The notes under the pieces were generated by a model. The model searched no databases and was not told the origin of the DNA. It worked only from the letters and a program-made list of their open reading frames with translations. 64,000 nucleotides of DNA from Nitrospira sp. (GTDB lineage Bacteria; Nitrospirota; Nitrospiria; Nitrospirales; Nitrospiraceae): contig JAURZE010000007.1 of NCBI GenBank assembly GCA_030653545.1, positions 62,001-126,000 on the forward strand, read 5' to 3'. Numbering within the stretch: position 1 is the stretch's first letter; each line of letters begins with the position of its first letter. Positions 1 through 9,086 of the stretch are shown here, one piece after another. A program made the translations under genes and the position numbers.

Positions 1-249
1 ATTGATCATGTCCAGGTCGTGCTGCGTGATCACCCGGTTCAGATGCATATAGATGAAGTTGAGTCCCGGCGTGGTTCCCCAGTGCCCCAGCAACCGCGGC
101 TTGATATGGGCTCGTCTCAGCGGCTTCTTCAGAAGCGGGTTATCGTAGAGATAGATCTGGCCGACGGAGAGGTAGTTCGCCGCCCGCCAATAGGCGTCCA
201 TCTTCTTGAGCAGGTCCGGTGTGAGCGGTTTCTTCTTTGTCAGCGGCAT
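1..249 (-). CDS. xfp: Phosphoketolase, N-terminal part (runs off the window)
   Basis: The minus-strand reading frame from an ATG at 249 to the window edge gives 83 residues with the phosphoketolase N-terminal signature: [15 protein letters not shown], then [17 protein letters not shown]. The family cleaves xylulose-5-phosphate or fructose-6-phosphate with phosphate to acetyl phosphate, using thiamine diphosphate, in the cytoplasm. It starts 16 bases after the stop of acetate kinase on the same strand, so the pair would turn sugar phosphates into acetyl phosphate and then acetate plus ATP. A weak AGGAG lies upstream, inside the end of acetate kinase. Only the start is visible, so the substrate range cannot be judged. 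Confidence 0.93.
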   Translation of the reverse strand, partial: MPLTKKKPLTPDLLKKMDAYWRAANYLSVGQIYLYDNPLLKKPLRRAHIKPRLLGHWGTTPGLNFIYMHLNRVITQHDLDMIN

Positions 250-265
250 CGTCTTCTCAACGCTC

Positions 266-1471
266 CTATTTTGTCTTAGCCAGTACAGAACGCACGGATT
301 GCGCAATTTCACGCTCTTCGTCCGTATGGATGACGCGAACGGTCACCCGGCCACCCTCTGTCGAAATCACGGCGTCATTCATCTCGTTGAGCCGATCATC
401 AATCGTGATGCCGAGAAACCCCAAGCCCTCGCAGACCCTGGCGCGGATGACCGGCGAGTGCTCGCCGATTCCGGCACTGAACACCAGGGTATCCACCCCG
501 CCTAACGCGGCGGCCAACGCGCCGATGGCTTTCTTCGCTTGATAACAAAACAGCGCGACCGCTTCGGCCGCCCGCGGGTCTTGCTCCTCCAGGGCGAGCA
601 AATCGCGTATATCAGCACTGCTCTCCGACAGGCCGAGCAGGCCGGACTCTGAATTGACCATCTTGTGGAACTGCTCCACGGTCAGGCCTTCCGTTCGCGT
701 GAGATAGGAAATCAATCCCGGATCGAGATCGCCCGAGCGCCGGCTCATGGGCAGACCCGATGCCGGCGTGAACCCCATGGTCGTTTCAATACTCTTCCCG
801 CCCGTCACCGCCGCCAGGCTGGCCCCGTTTCCCAAATGCGCGAGAATGACCCGCCCCTCAGCCTCCCCCTGCTTGCCGATTCCGGCCAACTCCTTCATCA
901 GAAATGCATAGGACAAGCCGTGAAATCCGTACCGTTGGATGCCCATCTTGTCATATTTTCTGGGGATCGCCAGCAGGCGAGCCACGCGCGGCATGTCGCG
1001 ATGAAAGGCCGTGTCGAAACAGGCGATGTGAGGCACCCCTGGATAACGCCGGCTGAACACTTCCACAAGGCCGATCTCTGCCGGCATGTGTTCCGGATCA
1101 TAGGGGCTGATTCGCTGCAATTCAGCCATCACTGCCGGAGTTACCGGTTCAGGCCGGCTGTATTTCATACCGCCATGGACAATGCGATGCCCCACGGCCA
1201 CCAGAGCGGCGGGACCGACTCGTTGTTCAATCAAATCCAGCAGCGGCCCGACACAGGCCGCATGATCGTCTCCCTGAATCGCGACTTGCTCTGTCCGGCG
1301 GCTCATGACATCCGTCATCGACAACCGGGTGCCGAGCAACCCGATGCGTTCGACCTGGCCTTCCATGAGACGACGCAGCTGCGGCTTGGCCTCAAACAGC
1401 GCAAACTTGATACTGGACGAACCGGCATTGATCGCCAGGATGCCGGGACCTGGATGAGGCAATGCCGACAT
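266..1471 (-). CDS. ackA: Acetate kinase
   Basis: The protein has 401 residues, normal for AckA, which interconverts acetyl phosphate plus ADP with acetate plus ATP. Visible family motifs in order are [15 protein letters not shown] at the N-terminus, [56 protein letters not shown], and [10 protein letters not shown] with the ATP-binding end. The frame is open 13 codons further upstream, but the ATG at 1471 is preceded by AGGAGAGCCTA, a good ribosome site, and the family conserves sequence only from there. Its start overlaps the stop of the HAD gene by one base (TAATG), which implies translational coupling. Phosphoketolase follows downstream. Confidence 0.96.
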   Translation of the reverse strand: MSALPHPGPGILAINAGSSSIKFALFEAKPQLRRLMEGQVERIGLLGTRLSMTDVMSRRTEQVAIQGDDHAACVGPLLDLIEQRVGPAALVAVGHRIVHGGMKYSRPEPVTPAVMAELQRISPYDPEHMPAEIGLVEVFSRRYPGVPHIACFDTAFHRDMPRVARLLAIPRKYDKMGIQRYGFHGLSYAFLMKELAGIGKQGEAEGRVILAHLGNGASLAAVTGGKSIETTMGFTPASGLPMSRRSGDLDPGLISYLTRTEGLTVEQFHKMVNSESGLLGLSESSADIRDLLALEEQDPRAAEAVALFCYQAKKAIGALAAALGGVDTLVFSAGIGEHSPVIRARVCEGLGFLGITIDDRLNEMNDAVISTEGGRVTVRVIHTDEEREIAQSVRSVLAKTK

Positions 1472-2157
1472 TAGGCTCTCCTCTGAAGTGAGGCAGGCAA
1501 AGCCGAACAATCATGATCCAGCAAGTCTCCGATGCGCTCGACCGTCGCGTCCGGCGACGGATACCGGCCAGGCAGCTGCTGATCCAACGCATAGTGCCCC
1601 TGACGAGGAAGCACCGTCGTCACACGTGATCCCCAGATTTTTTTCACCGCGGCAAGAATGCGCAGCTTGTCGTCGATCAGCACATACTGCTGAGCCGGAT
1701 ACCGGTTCGCCACATCCTGTAACTCCTGTTCCTTGTGCACATAGATCAACACATTCCCACCGACGGCCTCAAACAACCCCGACCGCTCGACCTTTCTCGG
1801 CTGAAACACCACATCACCATCGGAAAGGATGACGACCTTGCCCCACCGCTTGGCATGTTCCACGACGGCGAGCGCCTTCGGGTACAACCGATCGGCAAAC
1901 GGGTAATGAATCAGAAAGCGTGAGACCGTTAACAGATGGGGGTCGTGGGGATACTCGATGCGGTATTGTTGCAGAGCACCCAGATAGTCTGCATAGCCCA
2001 GCTTGGCCCGCAACTGTTCGAAGATGATCCAATAACGTTGCTGCCGCTCGTGCCCGACTTCCTGATCGAGGTAATCCGCGAGATCTTTCGTGACCCGATC
2101 GTTGTCCAGCAGCGTGTTATCGACATCAAACAGAAACACCAGGCCTGATGACGACAT
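1471..2157 (-). CDS. HAD-superfamily hydrolase
   Basis: This 228-residue cytoplasmic protein has the HAD fold motifs: FDVDNTLLDND near the N-terminus (nucleophile and acid aspartates), VILSDGD as motif II, and LIDDK as motif III/IV. Such proteins are mostly Mg-dependent phosphatases of small metabolites. It is the first gene of the three-gene minus-strand set HAD - ackA - phosphoketolase and is coupled to ackA by a one-base overlap. The context suggests a phosphatase clearing a sugar-phosphate by-product of the phosphoketolase route, but that is a guess; the substrate cannot be read from the sequence. Confidence 0.85.
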   Translation of the reverse strand: MSSSGLVFLFDVDNTLLDNDRVTKDLADYLDQEVGHERQQRYWIIFEQLRAKLGYADYLGALQQYRIEYPHDPHLLTVSRFLIHYPFADRLYPKALAVVEHAKRWGKVVILSDGDVVFQPRKVERSGLFEAVGGNVLIYVHKEQELQDVANRYPAQQYVLIDDKLRILAAVKKIWGSRVTTVLPRQGHYALDQQLPGRYPSPDATVERIGDLLDHDCSALPASLQRRA

Positions 2158-2467
2158 AAGAAACTCCCTCTCAGGCGAACCAACCCGCTATCGTGAATCT
2201 ATCGTCCTTCCAAACTATCAGCCATGACAAAACTCCGCTTGGTGGAAGAGTGCAAGCAGAAGACCTGCATGGCTGACAAGAGCAAGTATGCGTCTCGGCA
2301 GTCAATTTCAGCAGTTGCCGGAGCCCGTTGCAGATCGAACGCGCTCAACAGAGGAGCCTCTCCCCAGCACTCTCTGACGAGATGTGGCGAAACGCACCAG
2401 TATCCAAATAATGAACCTTCCGCTCGAACGGCGCAACGGAGGCCGCTTCCTTTTCAGGATTCGGCTT
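2158..2467. other. Intergenic region without recognised gene
   Basis: This 310-base gap lies between the start of the HAD gene and the stop of the RND permease gene, both on the minus strand. It must hold the promoter of the HAD - ackA - phosphoketolase set. I see no convincing hexamer pair, hairpin terminator or RNA gene. Short open frames here do not resemble proteins. Confidence 0.4.
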
Positions 2468-5400
2468 TCAGGGAGCACTCACGGGAGCAGCAGAGCGCCG
2501 CTGCACATGGTAGTACAGCAACGGAATGACGATGAGCGTGAGCAATGTCGACGCCCCCACGCCGAACAGTAACGACACGGCTAATCCTTGGAAGATGGGG
2601 TCGAGGATAATCACGAACGCGCCGACCATCAGCGCGGCGGCCGTCAGCAAAATAGGTCTGGTGCGAATCGCACCGGCCGTGATGACGGCTTCCAGCAACG
2701 GCACACCCGCCCGTTCCTGTAACTGGATAAAGTCCACCAGTAAAATAGAGTTCCGCACGATGATACCGGACAACGCAATAAAGCCGATCATGGACGTCGC
2801 CGTGAAATATGAGCCGGTCAGCCAGTGCCCCGGAAGAATCCCGATGAGCGTGAGCGGGATCGGCGCCATGATGATGACCGGCGTCAGAAACGATTGGAAC
2901 TGCCCGACGATCAACAGATAGATCAGGAGCATCGCGACCGCAAAGGCGATCCCCATGTCGCGAAACGTTTCATAGGTGATCTGCCATTCCCCGTCCCACT
3001 TCATGCTCAATTGGTCTTCCGACCAGGGTTGTGACGCATAGTACTGCTCCAGTTGATACCCTTCTGCCGGCCGATAGGCTTCCAGCTTCTTTCCGACACC
3101 GAGCACGCCATAGACCGGGCTTTCGGCCTTTTCTGCGCCTGGCCCGCCCACGTCGGCGACGACATAGACCACCGGCTTCTGATTCTTATGATAGATCGCC
3201 TTCTCTTGGATCGTCTGCTCCACGGTCAGGAGCTCGGAGAGTTGCACCATCCCGCCGGTATGCGTGCGCAAGCCGATCTCCCCGATATGCTCAAGGCCGG
3301 TCCGCTCAGCCAGCGGCAAACGCAGCACGATTTGCACCGGACTCTTTTCCTGGGGGATGTGGACCAATCCGATCTTCGTGCCCTCCAGCGCCATCCGCAG
3401 CGTGTGCACGATTTCCTCGGACGGAATACCGGCCAGTGCCGCTTTCGCCCGATCGACGGTAAACAGGTACTTCACCTGATCGGCTTCAATATAGTCGTCC
3501 ACGTCGACCACTCCGGTCGTGGATTCCATCAACGCCCGGATCTCCCGCGCGACAGCGAGTTGCCGGCCGTAATCAGGTCCGTATATTTCAGCCACCAGCA
3601 CCGATTGCACGGGAGGCCCCGGCGGCACCTCCACCACTTTCACGTTCGCATTGAACTGCCGGGCAATGTCCTGCAAGGCAGGGCGAATCCGCTGGGCCAC
3701 CTCATGGCTCTGCGCCTTCCGCGCATCCTTGGCCACGAGATTGATCTGCATATCGGCCTCATGCGGCTGTTCCCGCAGATAATAGTGGCGGACCAGTCCA
3801 TTAAAGTTGAACGGCGACGCCGTGCCCACATACGCCTGATAGTCGCGGACCTCCGGAACCGTACGCACATACTGCGACAGCGCTTTGGTCACGCGCGCCG
3901 TTTCTTCCAACGTGGTGCCTTCCGGCATGTCGATCACCAATTGGATCTCACTCTTGTTGTCGAACGGCAGCATTTTCACCACGACATGGCGGGTCGAAAA
4001 CAGCATCACGGCCCCGCCCAACATGAGCGCGACGAGACCCAGAAAGGCGGCTGCGAGGAGCGGATGAGCCAGCAGCGGTGACAGCGCTCGACGATAACAG
4101 CGGGCGATCACACCCTGCTCGTCCGCTTCATGATCGATTCCTTTCACGACGGCGCCCGGCCGATAGCAGGTCTGGCAGAACCAGGGAATGACGATGAACG
4201 CGACGAGCAGCGAAAAGAACATGGCAATGGAGGCATTCACCGGAATCGGCCGCATGTAGGGCCCCATCAATCCGGACACGAACGCCATCGGAAGCAACGC
4301 GGCAATCACGGTGAACGTAGCCAGGATCGTGGGATTGCCGACTTCGTCGACCGCATAGATCGACGCTTCCTGGTGAGGCTTCAGGCGCAGCGTCAAATGA
4401 CGATAGGTGTTCTCGACCACCACGATCGCGTCGTCCACCAGAATCCCGATGGAGAAGATCAACGCAAAGAGCGTGACTCGATTGATCGTGTAGCCGATGA
4501 GCATCGACGTAAACAGCGTCAAGGCCAGCGTCAAGGGAATCGCCAGCGACACGACGAGAGCCGGGCGAAGCCCCAGCGTCAGTCCGAGAAACGCCACCAC
4601 CGCGGCCACCGCAATGAAGAGATGCCAGAGCAATTCGTTGGCCTTTTCGCGAGCGGTGTCCCCGTAGTCGCGCGTCACCGTCACGCGCACGTCCGCCGGG
4701 ATCGTTCTCCCCTTCATGTCCTCCACCTTACGAATGACGCTCTCGGCCACGCTTACGGCATTCATCCCGCCCTGCTTGGCGATCGCCACGGTCACGGCGG
4801 GCTCCTCGTCCTGATCACGCGCCCCGAACCAGACGTACTGCTTCGCCTCGTTCGGACCATCGGTGACGTCTGCCACCTGCCGGAGATACACCGGGCGCTG
4901 CTCATTCACGCCGACCACTAACGCGTCCAAGTCCTCACGGGATCGAATGAACCGCCCCGTTTCCACCAGAAAGCTCTGATTGCGGCTGTCGAACCGGCCC
5001 GTCGGCAAGGCCCGATTCTCGCCGCGAATCACGCCGGCCACCTGCAACGGGGTCAGACCATAGGCCTTCAATCGCGTGGGATCGATCTGCACGCGCAATT
5101 CGCGCAACCGTCCCCCGACGATGAAGCCGCCGGAGGTCCCGGGAACCTTCTTCGTCTCCTCCAACACCTGTTCAGCCAACTGATGCAGGTCAAACTCACC
5201 GTACCGCTGACTCGACAGCGTCACGGTCACAATCGGCACGTCGTTGACGTCTTTGGGTTTGACAAGAAACGGCTCGGCTCCCGGCGGCAGAAGATCCTGG
5301 TTCGACATCAGCTTGTCGTAGAGATCGACCAGACTCTGCTCCATCGGCTGGCCGACATAGAAGCGCACGATGATCAACGCGCCGCCGGGCCGCGAGATCG

Positions 5401-5668
5401 AATAGACATACTCCACGCCTTTGATCTCAGAGAGTTTGCGCTCGAAGGGCTTGGTCAGTTGTTCTTCGACGATCTTGGCGGAGGCGCCGGGAAAGGGCAA
5501 CCACACGTCGGCCATTGGGACGACGATCTGCGGTTCTTCTTCGCGAGGGGTGACGATGATGGCAAACAGGCCCAGCAACAATGCCGCCAGCATAATCAGC
5601 GGCGTCAACTTGCTCCCGATAAACAGCGCGGCAATTCGACCGCTGAGCCCTGGGCGATACTGATCCAT
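2468..5668 (-). CDS. RND efflux transporter permease subunit
   Basis: This 1,066-residue protein is the length of an AcrB/MexB/CusA-type inner-membrane pump. An N-terminal membrane helix (LIMLAALLLGLFAIIV) is followed by the first periplasmic loop with FPGASAKIVEEQLTKPFE. A second membrane block includes the paired aspartates of the proton relay (FSIGILVDDAIVVVENTY), and there is a repeated second half with its own membrane block ending near the C-terminus. It lies nine bases after the adaptor gene and would be co-transcribed with it. No outer-membrane TolC-type partner is in the window. It looks closer to the broad HAE group than to metal-specific HME pumps, because no methionine metal relay is obvious, but the substrate is unknown. 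Confidence 0.94.
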   Translation of the reverse strand: MDQYRPGLSGRIAALFIGSKLTPLIMLAALLLGLFAIIVTPREEEPQIVVPMADVWLPFPGASAKIVEEQLTKPFERKLSEIKGVEYVYSISRPGGALIIVRFYVGQPMEQSLVDLYDKLMSNQDLLPPGAEPFLVKPKDVNDVPIVTVTLSSQRYGEFDLHQLAEQVLEETKKVPGTSGGFIVGGRLRELRVQIDPTRLKAYGLTPLQVAGVIRGENRALPTGRFDSRNQSFLVETGRFIRSREDLDALVVGVNEQRPVYLRQVADVTDGPNEAKQYVWFGARDQDEEPAVTVAIAKQGGMNAVSVAESVIRKVEDMKGRTIPADVRVTVTRDYGDTAREKANELLWHLFIAVAAVVAFLGLTLGLRPALVVSLAIPLTLALTLFTSMLIGYTINRVTLFALIFSIGILVDDAIVVVENTYRHLTLRLKPHQEASIYAVDEVGNPTILATFTVIAALLPMAFVSGLMGPYMRPIPVNASIAMFFSLLVAFIVIPWFCQTCYRPGAVVKGIDHEADEQGVIARCYRRALSPLLAHPLLAAAFLGLVALMLGGAVMLFSTRHVVVKMLPFDNKSEIQLVIDMPEGTTLEETARVTKALSQYVRTVPEVRDYQAYVGTASPFNFNGLVRHYYLREQPHEADMQINLVAKDARKAQSHEVAQRIRPALQDIARQFNANVKVVEVPPGPPVQSVLVAEIYGPDYGRQLAVAREIRALMESTTGVVDVDDYIEADQVKYLFTVDRAKAALAGIPSEEIVHTLRMALEGTKIGLVHIPQEKSPVQIVLRLPLAERTGLEHIGEIGLRTHTGGMVQLSELLTVEQTIQEKAIYHKNQKPVVYVVADVGGPGAEKAESPVYGVLGVGKKLEAYRPAEGYQLEQYYASQPWSEDQLSMKWDGEWQITYETFRDMGIAFAVAMLLIYLLIVGQFQSFLTPVIIMAPIPLTLIGILPGHWLTGSYFTATSMIGFIALSGIIVRNSILLVDFIQLQERAGVPLLEAVITAGAIRTRPILLTAAALMVGAFVIILDPIFQGLAVSLLFGVGASTLLTLIVIPLLYYHVQRRSAAPVSAP

Positions 5669-5677
5669 AGCGCGCGG

Positions 5678-6733
5678 TTAGGGCGTCGCCGGGGCGGCAA
5701 CGGCGTCGAGGATCTGCACGGGCGCACCGTCGATGCCCCGGCTGCCATCCGTCAACACCCGTTCGCCCAGGTTCACGCCGGAAAGAATTTCCAGTTGCTG
5801 ATCAAACCGTCGTCCGGCCTTAATCCACCGGAGCCTGGCGATCCGGTCGGCCCCGACGACATAGACACTCGTCAGTTCCCCGCGTTCGACCACAGAAGAC
5901 GCCGGAATCAGGATTGTGCGACTGGTCCCTTTGTCCAACTGAAAGCGGCCGAACATCCCGGTTTTCAACCCCGGGGTCTTGGGAAGGTCGACTTTCACCA
6001 TGAAGGTGTGGGTTTGGGGATCGCCGGCCGGCAGGATCTGACTCACCACTCCGTTCAGAACCTGAGTCTCCAGCGCATCGATGAGTACAGCAATCTTGTC
6101 TCCCCGAGTAATCGATTTGAGATCACCTTCCGCCACCGTCGCCTCCAGTCGGAGTTGGAGCGGATCTTCCATCTTCAGCAAGGGTTGACCGGGCGAGGCC
6201 AGCTCCCCTGCCTCCACTTTCTTTTCGGTGATGACCCCGTCGAAGGGTGCCTTCACGACGGTATAACTCAGCTGCGCGAGCACTGACTTGCGATTCGCCT
6301 CCGCAACCTTGAACGATCGGGTGGCATTCTCCATTTCCTGCTTCGACACCGCGTCCTGACCATAGAGCATCTTCATGCGATCCAACTGGGCCTTGGCATT
6401 CTCAACTTCCGCCGAGGCGCGCGCCAGATCGGCTTGTACGTCGCGGCTGTCGAGCTGAATGAGCATCTGCCCCTTTGAAACACGCGTGCCTTCTCTCACC
6501 AGCAAGGTATCGATCGTGCCTTGGATGCGGCTGGACAGCGTGGCCTGAAAGATCGGCATGATTTGACCGGTCACCTCGACACGGACAGGAACCTGAGCGG
6601 GCTTGATCTCAACGACGGCGACCTGAATGGCTGCCGGCGATGCGGCAGCAACCACCGCGGTGGCCGGTTCCTCTTTGGAGCTACATCCTGCCGCCAGGAG
6701 GACAGTCGCAAGAATCCATCGTATGCCCGTCAT
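5678..6733 (-). CDS. RND efflux periplasmic adaptor (membrane fusion lipoprotein)
   Basis: About 351 residues. The N-terminus MTGIRWILATVLLAAGC is a lipoprotein signal with lipobox LAAGC, followed by a low-complexity linker, a barrel-sandwich (lipoyl-like) half ending PIFQATLSSRIQGTID, a helical hairpin (roughly residues 95-170) and the second lipoyl half beginning VKAPFDGVITEKKVEAGE. Beta-barrel and membrane-proximal domains follow. The ATG at 6733 has AAGGA nine bases upstream; another ATG two codons earlier (6739) is possible, and the open frame continues upstream without support. It bridges the adjacent RND permease and an outer-membrane channel. Confidence 0.92.
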   Translation of the reverse strand: MTGIRWILATVLLAAGCSSKEEPATAVVAAASPAAIQVAVVEIKPAQVPVRVEVTGQIMPIFQATLSSRIQGTIDTLLVREGTRVSKGQMLIQLDSRDVQADLARASAEVENAKAQLDRMKMLYGQDAVSKQEMENATRSFKVAEANRKSVLAQLSYTVVKAPFDGVITEKKVEAGELASPGQPLLKMEDPLQLRLEATVAEGDLKSITRGDKIAVLIDALETQVLNGVVSQILPAGDPQTHTFMVKVDLPKTPGLKTGMFGRFQLDKGTSRTILIPASSVVERGELTSVYVVGADRIARLRWIKAGRRFDQQLEILSGVNLGERVLTDGSRGIDGAPVQILDAVAAPATP

Positions 6734-6853
6734 AACCATTGGTCCTTGTGCCGCGGTCCCGCGCAAATACAACCACGTGTGTCGTTCATCTTTAGGTGAC
6801 GGCAGAACACGATCCAACCTTAACCGAAGCCCTGCTTGTTCGCACCAGCCTGG

Positions 6854-7042
6854 CTACTCTTGCACGCCCAGCTTCCTCAGAAGGGCCATCATCGGGCACC
6901 AGCCCGTAAATGCCGACTGGATCAAGTTCGCCGCAACAAAGGCGGCAAAGTAATTCCAGTACGGATGAACCGTCGCCCCCAGGACAATGGCCAGCAAGAC
7001 AAACACCCCGGCAATCAATCGCAGCAGCTCGTTGAGTTTCAT
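6854..7042 (-). CDS. Small membrane protein, DUF2892 (YgaP-like) family
   Basis: This 62-residue protein has two membrane helices: LIAGVFVLLAIVLGATVH, and YFAAFVAANLIQSAFTGWCP with the family's typical G-W-C-P. The ATG at 7042 is preceded by AAAGGAGGGACCT, an excellent ribosome site. DUF2892 proteins are often found next to rhodanese or sulfur-handling proteins. Here the neighbours are a cytochrome bc module upstream and the efflux adaptor downstream. The molecular role is unknown. Confidence 0.85.
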   Translation of the reverse strand: MKLNELLRLIAGVFVLLAIVLGATVHPYWNYFAAFVAANLIQSAFTGWCPMMALLRKLGVQE

Positions 7043-7105
7043 AGGTCCCTCCTTTCCTCTTGCCTGTGTGAGTCCGCCCACAGGCAAAGGATTCGCCCGA
7101 CCCGA

Positions 7106-8431
7106 TCACGGCGTTTTCTTGAGGCTGAGCATATAGCTCGTCAGCTCATTCAGTTGGGGATCGCTGAGCGGAAACTTCGGCATGAACGACCCGGGCGATA
7201 CCGATTGGGGATCCTTGAAATGCTTCAGATGCCATTCACGTTCCGGCCTCTTATCGCCGACGAAGGACAAGTCCGGCCCGATCGCGCCCCCTTCACCGTG
7301 AATGCGATGGCAGCCGACGCACCCGAATTGATAAAACAGGGCGCGCCCTTTCGCAATGGCCGGATCGACTCGCGGGACGGCGTAGAGATTCTTGAGGGAA
7401 AGGCCCAACAGGGAAAACACCACGACGAGAAACACCGCCCCCGCTGCCAGCGCCGCCGGCCGCTTGATCGGATTCCGCACCGGGTTCCTGTCGATGAAGG
7501 GCCAGAACAGCATGCCGAGGACGACGAGCATCGGCAGCACCCAAGTCGCCAGCGGCTCCAGCGGCCCATGGACGTACTTCAGCAACTCGTAATAGAAGAG
7601 GAAATACCACTCCGGCACCGGCACAAAACTCGTGTCGGACGGATTCGCTTTGTCGGTCAGCGGGAACGGCACCAGCAGGGCCAGACTCGATATGACCGTG
7701 AACACCCCCAGCATCACGACGGCATCCATATAGACCTGCCGCGGATAGAACGTCTCGCTACCCAGTGACGCCCGCTCATCGGTCCAGGGACCGGCCGGCC
7801 CCACACGCCGCAGAATGAAGAGATGGGCGGCGATCAAGCCGATCAGGAGCGCCGGCAGAAAGAGCACGTGGACGGCAAAGAACCGGGACAGCGTGAGCGC
7901 CCCCAGCACTTCCCCGCCTCGCATGACCCGCATCAAGAACTCTCCGACCACCGGTACGGTGCCCACCATATTGAGGCCGATCTGCGTCGCCCAGTAGGCC
8001 GTCTGATCCCATGGGAGCAGATAGCCGGTGAAGGCGAAGGCCATCACAATGAGAAAGAGCACCACGCCCACCATCCACATCACTTCGCGCGGCGGTTTGT
8101 ACGCCCCGTACAGAAACGCCTGGAGCATATGGAGCCCGATCGCCACGACCATGGCGGAGGCCCCCCAGTGGTGGAGGCCGCGCACGAACGCGCCGAACGT
8201 GACTTGTTCTTCAATGAACTGAATACTGTCGTAGGCATGATCGGGCGTCGGCGCATAGTAGACAGCGAGGAACATGCCGGTGACCGCTTGCAGCAGGAAG
8301 AGAAACAGCGTGGCCGAGCCGAAGACATAAATCCAGCTGGCGCCGCCCGGGATGGGCTCGTCTAGAAGAGTCCGTTCAACCGGCTTCAGATTGAGCCGGC
8401 TATCGAGCCAGGTATAGATTCGAGAAGCCAT
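7106..8431 (-). CDS. Cytochrome b fused to a C-terminal cytochrome c domain (bc-complex core)
   Basis: This 441-residue protein joins three blocks: cytochrome b N-terminal helices, the subunit-IV-like C-terminal helices, and a soluble haem c domain. Haem b ligands are the histidine pairs in helix B (HHWGASAMVVAIGLH) and helix D (VHVLFLPALLIGLIAAHLF). PEWYFLFYYELL is the quinol-oxidation site motif. The end carries CVGCH for haem c and a FMPKFP stretch able to supply the methionine ligand. Together with the Rieske protein upstream it would oxidise quinol and pass electrons onward inside the same polypeptide. ATG 8431 was chosen because the family sequence starts MASRIYTW. Confidence 0.93.
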   Translation of the reverse strand: MASRIYTWLDSRLNLKPVERTLLDEPIPGGASWIYVFGSATLFLFLLQAVTGMFLAVYYAPTPDHAYDSIQFIEEQVTFGAFVRGLHHWGASAMVVAIGLHMLQAFLYGAYKPPREVMWMVGVVLFLIVMAFAFTGYLLPWDQTAYWATQIGLNMVGTVPVVGEFLMRVMRGGEVLGALTLSRFFAVHVLFLPALLIGLIAAHLFILRRVGPAGPWTDERASLGSETFYPRQVYMDAVVMLGVFTVISSLALLVPFPLTDKANPSDTSFVPVPEWYFLFYYELLKYVHGPLEPLATWVLPMLVVLGMLFWPFIDRNPVRNPIKRPAALAAGAVFLVVVFSLLGLSLKNLYAVPRVDPAIAKGRALFYQFGCVGCHRIHGEGGAIGPDLSFVGDKRPEREWHLKHFKDPQSVSPGSFMPKFPLSDPQLNELTSYMLSLKKTP

Positions 8432-8540
8432 GTCACCTTCCTGTTTCTTCGTTCGCGAGCGGAGCGCGACAAGCCAGACTCGCGAGAAAAGCATCCGCTA
8501 CGTTTCACCCAATTCGCTCGAGCCCGCCGTTCCGGCGCAA

Positions 8541-9086
8541 TTAGAGTTCCACGACGTCCCGGGTTCCGGGCTTGAATTCCTTGAAGACCACAAGGAGACG
8601 GCCGTTCTCGACCTTGGAGGGCAAGAGATCCAGCGGACGCGGCGCAGGCCCTGCCACCACCTTGCCTTCGATGTCGAACACGCTGCCGTGGCAGGGACAC
8701 TTGAACTGCTTCTCCTCGCCATCCCAACGATAGCCGCAGCCGAGATGGGTGCACATCGGAGAGAATACTCTGACCTGTCCGTCCGGTTGCTTGACAGCCC
8801 AGACCGCCTTCTGTGATTGGCTCTTCAAATACCCGTCCTGAATCGTCGTGACATGATCGAGTTGTTTGGGATCGCCGAGCGACACGTCTTCCAGACTGCC
8901 GACATCCACCCAGGGGCGCGCCCTCCGCTTCAAGGCCGGAGAAATGACATAGCCGGCCAGCGGAATCGCCAGCCCGAGCCCGATCAGACCGGCCGCCACC
9001 TTTGTGACCCAGCCGAAAAATGTCCGCCGCGTCCCGACAGGTGTATGGGCCCCTCCCGCTTCACCGCCCCCCTGGTGCTCGCTCAC
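8541..9086 (-). CDS. Rieske iron-sulfur protein of the bc complex
   Basis: This 181-residue protein has the [2Fe-2S] motifs CTHLGCGYRW and CPCHGSVFDI, which supply two Cys and two His. The N-terminus has TRRTFFGW followed by a hydrophobic anchor helix, as expected for Tat-exported Rieske proteins that stay membrane-anchored. The gene sits about 110 bases upstream of the cytochrome b/c fusion on the same strand. Its start overlaps the end of the TauE-like gene by four bases (ATGA), so the three genes are probably one transcript. Confidence 0.94.
   Translation of the reverse strand: MSEHQGGGEAGGAHTPVGTRRTFFGWVTKVAAGLIGLGLAIPLAGYVISPALKRRARPWVDVGSLEDVSLGDPKQLDHVTTIQDGYLKSQSQKAVWAVKQPDGQVRVFSPMCTHLGCGYRWDGEEKQFKCPCHGSVFDIEGKVVAGPAPRPLDLLPSKVENGRLLVVFKEFKPGTRDVVEL

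Noticed and set aside
3053-4081. Long open frame on the plus strand opposite the RND permease
   Set aside because: Shadow frame with His/Arg-rich low-complexity sequence opposite a clear conserved gene.
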